From: Diplocloster modestus | Lineage (GTDB): Bacteria; Bacillota; Clostridia; Lachnospirales; Lachnospiraceae | Assembly (NCBI RefSeq): GCF_019042245.1 | Contig: NZ_JAHQCX010000003.1 | Coordinates: 310,001-374,000 of the forward strand | DNA length: 64,000 bases | Reading direction: 5' to 3' | Part shown: piece after piece, positions 58,122 through 64,000 of the stretch | How the letters are laid out: the number at the start of each line of letters is the position of its first letter | Position numbering within the stretch: the stretch's first letter is position 1 | The notes under the pieces: generated by a model | What the model was told of the DNA's origin: nothing | The model's database searches: none | What the model saw: the letters and a program-made list of their open reading frames with translations, nothing else | Translations under genes and position numbers: made by a program

Positions 58122-58520
58122 TTACGGTGGCAAGAATTTATAGCCCTTCCCATACACGGTTTGGATAAAGTCAGCGTTCAGCTTATGGCGCAGCTTGTAA
58201 ATGATGCTGGAAATCCCCGTCCAACTGCTGTCAAACGAATCAGGGGCGGCGAACTCATAGATCTCCCTTTTTGAAAATACCCGTCCGGGCCGCCGGGCAA
58301 GCAAATGAAACACATCGAACTCCATAGGAGTCAGCTCTATGAATTTGCCCTGCCAAAACACTTGACGGCACGCAGCGTCGATACATAAAGCCTTGTAGCG
58401 CAGAGGGGCAGAGGAAAGATCCGTACACATGACCAGTTCTGTTGACTCTATGAAGGCCATGATTTTCTCTGCGGTTTCAAGATCATCTTCTTCGACTGAT
58501 AATATGAACAGTTTTCCCAC
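58122..58520 (-). CDS. Winged-helix regulator with N-terminal extension, copy 4 (132 aa)
   Basis: The C-terminal 85 residues are the same Trans_reg_C type (IELTPMEFDVFHLLARRPGRVF; SSIIYKLRHKLN; IQTVYGKGYKF) but diverged from copies 1-3. About 45 extra N-terminal residues (LFILSVEEDDLETAEKIMAFI and further) resemble the tail of a response-regulator receiver, without the phospho-acceptor site. So copies 1-3 may have arisen from a full response regulator by loss of the receiver, and this copy is an intermediate form. Confidence 0.8.
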   Translation of the reverse strand: MGKLFILSVEEDDLETAEKIMAFIESTELVMCTDLSSAPLRYKALCIDAACRQVFWQGKFIELTPMEFDVFHLLARRPGRVFSKREIYEFAAPDSFDSSWTGISSIIYKLRHKLNADFIQTVYGKGYKFLPP

Positions 58521-58557
58521 TACATCACCTCCGATAACCTCGACTGCCAGACCACTT

Positions 58558-58926
58558 TTACTTGTCCTTTAGCCCTGATTTAATTTTTTGAAAACTGTCA
58601 TCGCTGATTGCGTGCTCCATGCGGCAGGCATCCTGCTCGGCAGTCTTTGGCTCTACACCTGCATCCACCAGCAGACGGGTGAAAAAGCAGTGCTTCTCAT
58701 AAGTTCTTTCGGCAACCTCTCGGCCCACATCGGTCAGGTGCAGGAAAGAGTCTTCGTCCATGGTGAGAAACCCGCCCTCTTTCAAGGTGGCTACCGCATG
58801 ACACACGCTGGGTTTCGATACATCAGGGTGCCGGGCCACATCTACGGAGCGCACCATACCTTTCTTCCTCTTTAAGACAAGGATTGCTTCCAGATAATCT
58901 TCGCCAGATGCGTGTAATTGTTTCAT
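58558..58926 (-). CDS. DtxR/MntR-family repressor, copy 4 (122 aa)
   Basis: Keeps D10, E13, H79, C101, E104 and H105. The DNA-reading helix differs at the start (RHPDVSKPSVCHAV against RHMGVSKPSVCHAV), and Pro at this place is unusual for a helix. The C-terminus is diverged (DDSFQKIKSGLKDK). It follows the ABC gene by 16 bases, in the usual 3' place of the transport operon. Confidence 0.85.
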   Translation of the reverse strand: MKQLHASGEDYLEAILVLKRKKGMVRSVDVARHPDVSKPSVCHAVATLKEGGFLTMDEDSFLHLTDVGREVAERTYEKHCFFTRLLVDAGVEPKTAEQDACRMEHAISDDSFQKIKSGLKDK

Positions 58927-58942
58927 GGGGAGCTCCTCTCCA

Positions 58943-60691
58943 TCAAGACAGGCTCCAACCGGCAGAGTTCATACGGATACGGACGAAATCCTGATAAATA
59001 CCGGGTTGTTCCATCAATTCCTCATGTGTGCCATGCTGCGAGATATGTCCGTCACTGATGACCAAAATCTGGTCGGCGTTCTGGATGGTATTCAAACGGT
59101 GGGCAATGACCAGCAGGGTCTTACCCTTTACCAGTTCGGAGATAGCCTCCTGAATATAGCTCTCATTGTCAGTGTCCACGCTGGCGGTCGCCTCGTCCAA
59201 AATTACAATGGGAGCGTCTTTCAGAATACACCGGGCGATGGAAATGCGCTGTTTCTCACCGCCGGAGAGGGTTGCGCCGCCCTCTCCCACCACAGTCTGA
59301 AATCCATCGGGCAGAGCCATGATGAAATCGTAGCAGCGGGCTTTCCTCGCCGCCGCATAGACCTCCTCCTCGGTGGCGTCTGGCTTGCCCATACTGATGT
59401 TGTTATAGATCGTGTCCTGGAAGAGATACACGCGCTGGAAGACCATGCTGATGTGATCCATCAGTTCCGCGAGGGGGACTTGCCGGGTGTCCACGCCACG
59501 GATGGCAACACTGCCGCTTTTCACATCCCACAGCCGGGCCAGCAGATTGGCAATGGTGGATTTGCCGCCGCCAGAGGGCCCCACAAGAGCGGTCATGCTA
59601 TTTGGGCGCATAGAGAAGCTGATGTGGTGCAGCACCTCCTTGTCCTGATAGGCAAAGGCCACATCATTGAACTGCACCTCCGGCTGGCCTGGCTGCGCTT
59701 GAGCCGGGATGTGCTGTTTCCCTGTGTCCGGGAGCTCCGGCTCTTCCAATACAGCCTCAATGCGGTCCAGGGCGGCGTTCATCACGGTCAGGCGGGACGC
59801 CTCGCCATAGAGCGCCTTGAGCGGCCCGAACAGGTCAAAGACGAACAGGAGGACGCCCAGCACATAGGCCAGAGAAAGAACTCCGCTCCGCTCCAGAAAG
59901 ACCGACAGGCCAAAAATCGCGGCAATCCCGATTCCATAAAGGATATTCAGCCCCATGGTCCACGGAGTCATCTTCCGCTCAAAGGCAAGGGATGTATTTC
60001 TGGACCGCTTGAAATTGCCGGTCAGTTCTTCCGACTTCTCGCCCAGCAGGTTATAGCTCTTGATGACCCCGATGCCCTCTACAAAGGACAGCACCGCGTC
60101 CGTCAGCCGTTCGCTCTGCTCCTGACGGCCAGCGGCTTCCCGCAGGGAAACTTTGTTCATCCCTCTGGAAACCAGCCACGCCAGGATGGTCACAAGGGCC
60201 GCGATCAGGCCCAGCTGCCAATTCAGATAGCACATAAACGCCAGCAGAACCAGGGAGGACAGCAGATAGCTCATCATGTTGCCCAGCGTGCTCATGGCGA
60301 CTTCTTCGATAAACACCATGTCGGTGCTGAGGACAGAACTGATTTTGCCGATATTGCCGGAGGTGAAGTAGCCCATGGGCAGTTTCCGCAGGTGTCCGCC
60401 CAGCTCCATGCGCTTCTCGGCAAACATCAGGTAGCCCGCCGCACTCTGGAGGCTGTCGCTGAGATAGTGGACCAGCATCTGCACCAACACGGCCGCCGCG
60501 AGGCCAAGGCCCACATAGAGGCAGGTCTGCCCGGTCAGTGTTCCGGCGGCAAAGCCGCTCAATACCACAAAGGCCAGGAAGATTGGCATTTTGGACAAGA
60601 TTGATTCCACAAATGCACAAACAAATGCTCCTTGAATCCGTCCTTTATATGGACCGGCAAGTTTCAAAATCCTTGAAAACAGTGCAAACAT
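58943..60691 (-). CDS. YbtQ-like ABC permease-ATPase, pair 5 (582 aa)
   Basis: Walker A GPSGGGKST (Gly for the usual Ser), Q-loop MVFQRVYLFQDTIYNNI, signature LSGGEKQR, Walker B IVILDEAT (ASVDTDNE), switch VIAHRLNTI. It starts one base after the end of its partner gene. Heterodimer with the 60692 product. Confidence 0.85.
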   Translation of the reverse strand: MFALFSRILKLAGPYKGRIQGAFVCAFVESILSKMPIFLAFVVLSGFAAGTLTGQTCLYVGLGLAAAVLVQMLVHYLSDSLQSAAGYLMFAEKRMELGGHLRKLPMGYFTSGNIGKISSVLSTDMVFIEEVAMSTLGNMMSYLLSSLVLLAFMCYLNWQLGLIAALVTILAWLVSRGMNKVSLREAAGRQEQSERLTDAVLSFVEGIGVIKSYNLLGEKSEELTGNFKRSRNTSLAFERKMTPWTMGLNILYGIGIAAIFGLSVFLERSGVLSLAYVLGVLLFVFDLFGPLKALYGEASRLTVMNAALDRIEAVLEEPELPDTGKQHIPAQAQPGQPEVQFNDVAFAYQDKEVLHHISFSMRPNSMTALVGPSGGGKSTIANLLARLWDVKSGSVAIRGVDTRQVPLAELMDHISMVFQRVYLFQDTIYNNISMGKPDATEEEVYAAARKARCYDFIMALPDGFQTVVGEGGATLSGGEKQRISIARCILKDAPIVILDEATASVDTDNESYIQEAISELVKGKTLLVIAHRLNTIQNADQILVISDGHISQHGTHEELMEQPGIYQDFVRIRMNSAGWSLS

Positions 60692-62476
60692 TTAGTTCCC
60701 CTCCTTTGCGGTATGTATGTTCCATTCGGCGCTGTCCTGGGCCGCCTTCCACAGCTTTTGATATTCCGGGCAGGACTGGATCAGGTCCTGATGCTTTCCT
60801 GCCGCAACCAGTTTGCCGTGGTCTACGACGCAGATTTGGTCGGCGTTCATAATAGCAGGCAGCTTATGGGCGATAACAACCAGAGTCTTGCCCTTCACCA
60901 GCTCCGCAATCGCCGCCTCCATCTTCTCCTCGTTCTCGGGGTCAGCGTAGGCGGTGGCCTCGTCAAGCACCACAATAGGGGCGTCCTTCAGGATGGCACG
61001 GGCCAGAGAAATACGCTGGCGCTGACCGCCGGAGAGCATCTTGCCCGCATCCCCCGCCATGGAGTGGATACCTTGGGGCAGCTTCTCCAAAAACTCCATA
61101 CACTGGGCTTTTCGCGCCGCCTCCAGGACCTCCTCATCGGTAGCGTTCAACCGTCCAATGCGGATATTCTCCAGCAGAGAGGTGTTGAACAGGTATTGAT
61201 CCTGCGCCACATAGGAAATACGGCTGTTCAGCGCCTCCAGGCTCATGTCACACAGTTTCTGTCCGCCGATGGAGATGCTGCCTTTCTGCGGGTCATAGTA
61301 GTGGATCAACAGCTTTGCCAGAGTGCTCTTGCCCGAGCCGGACTCTCCCACCAGGGCCGTTTTCTGTCCGGCCTTGGCCGTAAAGCTGATGTCGTGGAGC
61401 ACTTCATCCTCCACCACCATGGGCTTTCCGTCCGGGCCGGGCTGTGTCTTGGTGTAGCCAAAGGAAACATGGTCATAAACGATGGTATCATCCTTGCCGT
61501 GGAAGCTGTCCGGCGTCTGCTGAAGCTCCGGCGCATCCAAAACCTGCTCCAGCGCAGAAATCTTGTAGTTGAGCTGGGGCATGGTGGGCAGGAAGCCCAG
61601 GGATTTGAGGAGCGGCATCCCGATGCTCAGGGAGAGGCACAGCACCAAAATCAGGTCTGGCAGAGCCGACCAGCCGGCGAAGACAAACCACGCCCCCAGC
61701 GGCAGAGTCAAAATCACAGTGCAGGGAAGGAGGCTGCTGTAAATTGCCATCCAGGGCCATGCCGCCTTGTACCAAGCCAAGGTGTAATCCCGGTAATCCG
61801 AAACATCCTTGCGAAACCGCTCATAGGAGTCCGCGTCCTTGTTGAATACCTTGACGACCTCCATGCCGTTGATGTACTCAATGATGGTGTTGTTCATCTT
61901 CTGGCCGGCCATATAGTAGGGGCCCATTTTCTTCATGCCCACCGAGTACATGGTCATCATGGCGATCAGGCTGATGGGGATGGAGGCCAGGGACAGCAGC
62001 GCCAGCTTCCAGTCCACAAAAAACATAGCCACATAGACCGCGATTGGGACCATCAGGTTTGCGATCCCCTCCGGCATGGAGTGGGCCAGCAGGACCTCCA
62101 AACTGTCCACATCATCGACAAACAGCTTTTTGACCGTGCCGGTGCCCTTGTCCTGGATCACGCCCAGGGGCAGCTTCTCAAACCGTTTTTGCAGGGCAGT
62201 CCGCAGCCGGAGCAGCGTGTCATAGGCGGCCTTGTGCGAAAGATTGAGCCCCCAGCCATAGAGAACAGCCTGCAAGACCAGGCACACCAGCACCAAAACC
62301 ACCCGCAGGATGAGAAAAGAAGCGTCAAGTTCCGCCCCCATCACCAGCGGAGCAATTACCTGGTAGGCCAGCACAAAGGGCAGGACGCCCATCAAAACGC
62401 TGACCAGCACTACCGCTGTGGCCGCATAGAGGCCCTTTTTATGCGGCCCCGCGTATTCAAATACCTTTTGAAACAT
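60692..62476 (-). CDS. YbtP-like ABC permease-ATPase, pair 5 (594 aa)
   Basis: Walker A GESGSGKST, Q-loop YVAQDQYLFNTSLLENI, signature LSGGQRQR, Walker B IVVLDEAT (AYADPENE), switch VIAHKLPAI. About 15 residues longer in the region before the ATPase (KTQPGPDGKPMVVEDEV). It follows the EcfAA' gene by 15 bases, so module 4 repeats the order ECF, YbtPQ-like pair, DtxR, winged helix. Confidence 0.85.
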   Translation of the reverse strand: MFQKVFEYAGPHKKGLYAATAVVLVSVLMGVLPFVLAYQVIAPLVMGAELDASFLILRVVLVLVCLVLQAVLYGWGLNLSHKAAYDTLLRLRTALQKRFEKLPLGVIQDKGTGTVKKLFVDDVDSLEVLLAHSMPEGIANLMVPIAVYVAMFFVDWKLALLSLASIPISLIAMMTMYSVGMKKMGPYYMAGQKMNNTIIEYINGMEVVKVFNKDADSYERFRKDVSDYRDYTLAWYKAAWPWMAIYSSLLPCTVILTLPLGAWFVFAGWSALPDLILVLCLSLSIGMPLLKSLGFLPTMPQLNYKISALEQVLDAPELQQTPDSFHGKDDTIVYDHVSFGYTKTQPGPDGKPMVVEDEVLHDISFTAKAGQKTALVGESGSGKSTLAKLLIHYYDPQKGSISIGGQKLCDMSLEALNSRISYVAQDQYLFNTSLLENIRIGRLNATDEEVLEAARKAQCMEFLEKLPQGIHSMAGDAGKMLSGGQRQRISLARAILKDAPIVVLDEATAYADPENEEKMEAAIAELVKGKTLVVIAHKLPAIMNADQICVVDHGKLVAAGKHQDLIQSCPEYQKLWKAAQDSAEWNIHTAKEGN

Positions 62477-62491
62477 GATAACAACCTCCCA

Positions 62492-63958
62492 TCAATGAAA
62501 ATACTGCTCCGACAGAGCTTTCAATATCTGCGGCGTGAGCCGGTGATTTTGAACGGCCCCCTGGTCGTCCAGCTGGACCACCTCCGTACAGGTCCGGACG
62601 ATAAACTCAAAGTCGTGAGAGACCACAAACACGATCACGCCGGAAGCGGACAACTGCTCAATCAGGCGGCTGACCCGCACCATGGAGTCATAGTCCAGGC
62701 CGCTGGTGGGCTCGTCAAAATAGATCACTGGGCTGTCCTTGACGATGGCCGCGCCAATGGTGACCCGCTGTTTCTGCCCGCCGGAGAGGGCCGCCGGGTG
62801 CTGCTCCCGGTATTCGGACAGCTCCAGCGCCTCCAGCGCGGCGTCCACCTTCTCTTTGCAGTCCTCCCGAATCCCAAGAGAGAGTTCTTCCTCCACACTG
62901 CTGGCAAAGAGCTGGTAATCCGTGTCCTGCATGACCAAATAGGACAGCGCCCGGCGCTGGCGTGGGGTGAGCTTTCTGCCGTCAAAGGTGATCTCGCCGT
63001 TCCGCTGCTTCAAGAGGCCGGTCAGGATGGACAAGAGGGTGGTCTTGCCCGCTCCGTTGTGGCCCAGGATGCCGATCACATCCCCGGCGTGAGCTTCAAA
63101 GCTGACATTCCGAAACACCTCCTGCTCTTTGGGGTAGGCGAAGGAAAGGCCCTGTACGCACAGCAGGTGTTTCCCTGTGGGGCGGCGTTCTTTCTCCTGA
63201 TAATGCTCCGCATCTCGCTCCGGATATGCAGTTCGCAGCCCATAGGATATGCGCGTTTCCTCCGGTAAGGAACAGAACTGCTCCCTTGTAAATTCCTGTT
63301 CGATTTTCCCGTTTTGTATGAGAAATACCCGGTCGATGAAATCACGCAGATAGTAAAAGCGGTGCTCCACCACAAAGATGGTGTATCCGTCCCGCTTCAA
63401 TTTTCCCATAATCTCCGCAAGCCGTTTGGTGGCCGCATAATCCAGATTTGCGGAGGGCTCGTCGAAGATATAGACCTTCGGTGAAAGCGCATAGACCGAG
63501 CCCACGGCGATCTGCTGCTTCTCTCCGCTGGACAGGGCAAAGATACTCCGGTTTAGGTAGTCCGCCAGTTCCAGATCCTTTGCGGCTTTTGCGATGCGGT
63601 CAATGGTTTCCTCACGGGGGAGGCCCACATTTTCACAGCCAAAGGCCAGCTCCCGCGTGGTGTCCGTCATGAAGAACTGGGAGCGCGGGTCCTGAAATAC
63701 CGTCCCCACCTGCCCGGCCAGCTGTGCGGGCTTCATTTCCAGCAGAGAATGTCCATCCATCACAAGGTCGCCCTGTATCTCACCGGGATAAAAGTGCGGG
63801 ATCAGGCCGTTGAGGGAGCGGATCAGCGTGGTCTTGCCACAGCCGCTTCGCCCGGTCAGGAGGACAAATTCGCCGGTCTGTACCGTCATATCAATGCCCC
63901 GGAGGGTAAAGTCCTTGCTCTCCTCATAGCGAAAGCTGAAATTCTGAAACGAGATCAT
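62492..63958 (-). CDS. Fused EcfA-EcfA' ATPase, module 4 (488 aa)
   Basis: Domain 1: Walker A GRSGCGKTT, an altered signature LSSGEKQQIAVGS (Ser in place of the first Gly) and YIFDEPSANLD. Domain 2: GHNGAGKTT, LSGGQKQRVTIGA, IYFDEPTSGLD. The altered signature suggests one ATP site may be degenerate. Its start lies one base from the stop of the partial upstream gene, expected to be EcfT. Confidence 0.88.
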   Translation of the reverse strand: MISFQNFSFRYEESKDFTLRGIDMTVQTGEFVLLTGRSGCGKTTLIRSLNGLIPHFYPGEIQGDLVMDGHSLLEMKPAQLAGQVGTVFQDPRSQFFMTDTTRELAFGCENVGLPREETIDRIAKAAKDLELADYLNRSIFALSSGEKQQIAVGSVYALSPKVYIFDEPSANLDYAATKRLAEIMGKLKRDGYTIFVVEHRFYYLRDFIDRVFLIQNGKIEQEFTREQFCSLPEETRISYGLRTAYPERDAEHYQEKERRPTGKHLLCVQGLSFAYPKEQEVFRNVSFEAHAGDVIGILGHNGAGKTTLLSILTGLLKQRNGEITFDGRKLTPRQRRALSYLVMQDTDYQLFASSVEEELSLGIREDCKEKVDAALEALELSEYREQHPAALSGGQKQRVTIGAAIVKDSPVIYFDEPTSGLDYDSMVRVSRLIEQLSASGVIVFVVSHDFEFIVRTCTEVVQLDDQGAVQNHRLTPQILKALSEQYFH

Positions 63959-63959
63959 G

Positions 63960-64000
63960 TCATACCCTCCACAAGATGATTTCCCCGATTCGGGTCTGGT
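63960..64000 (-). CDS. Partial gene, probably the EcfT of module 4 (3' end only)
   Basis: The last 13 codons of a frame reading toward the EcfAA' gene are visible, ending in RIGEIILWRV and TGA next to its ATG. The identity as EcfT is inferred from gene order in modules 2 and 3; the sequence itself is too short to tell. Confidence 0.35.
   Translation of the reverse strand, partial: QTRIGEIILWRV

Noticed and set aside
60713..63268. Open frame of 851 codons on the + strand opposite the module 4 ABC genes
   Set aside because: It is antisense to two well-supported ATPases, has no binding site, and its composition (rich in His, Gln, Gly) is typical of the mirror of GC-rich ABC genes.
1..64000. 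CRISPR arrays
   Set aside because: No regularly spaced direct repeats were seen; the only repeats are the 0.7-kb regulator cassettes and short palindromes.

Overview
The window reads as moderately GC-rich Clostridia DNA. AGGAGG-type ribosome binding sites precede almost every gene, coding is dense, intrinsic terminators are common, and the protein families are typical of gut Firmicutes (DUF6133, DUF932, DUF4313, a KTR-type cysteine-rich protein, a Tn916 orf7/orf8-like sigma/HTH pair). A human- or animal-gut Oscillospiraceae-like host is an inference from style; no rRNA or housekeeping marker is present.

Region 1 (1-23.4 kb, all + strand) is the accessory backbone of a large mobile element, either a conjugative element or a plasmid. 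It opens with Tad pilus genes: a TadA/CpaF ATPase, TadB, TadC and a small Flp-like pilin. A long run of small genes follows: two sigma-70-like factors, an SSB-like OB-fold protein, DUF932, a YkgJ-type cysteine-cluster protein, an N6-methyltransferase-like protein, zinc-ribbon proteins, a DUF4313 protein, a RelB/DinJ-Doc toxin-antitoxin pair and many unknowns. No relaxase, coupling protein, integrase or att site is visible. The run is punctuated by small perfect hairpins followed by intrinsic terminators, set just upstream of the next ribosome binding site. At least two of these can be drawn as attenuators with mutually exclusive folds.

Region 2 (23.5-24.8 kb, - strand) is a sigma factor plus HTH_16-like gene. 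It is preceded by an unusual leader of about 550 bases holding a 15-codon leader peptide that runs into a terminator, a second terminator, and a perfect 17-bp inverted repeat that contains the sigma gene's Shine-Dalgarno sequence.

Region 3 (24.8-64 kb) is the striking part: a tandem array of uptake systems probably serving metallophores, metals or haem. It contains five pairs of half-size ABC permease-ATPases resembling YbtP/YbtQ, fused EcfA-EcfA' ATPases in three modules (two with EcfT and an MptD/Trep_Strep-family S component in view, the third cut by the window end), and one complete Nik/Dpp/Cnt-type importer with a lipoprotein binding protein. Four operons each end with the same pair of small regulators, a DtxR/MntR-like protein and an orphan OmpR-type winged-helix protein; three of these tails are nearly identical. 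Three TetR regulators and one AraC regulator sit between modules, and a shared palindrome GTTAG-N6-CTAAC lies upstream of four transporter operons. No siderophore biosynthesis gene is present, which suggests capture of foreign metallophores or haem.

Between modules, 55.6-58.0 kb holds two unknown genes and two small XRE-type regulators. The window ends inside the fourth transport operon.
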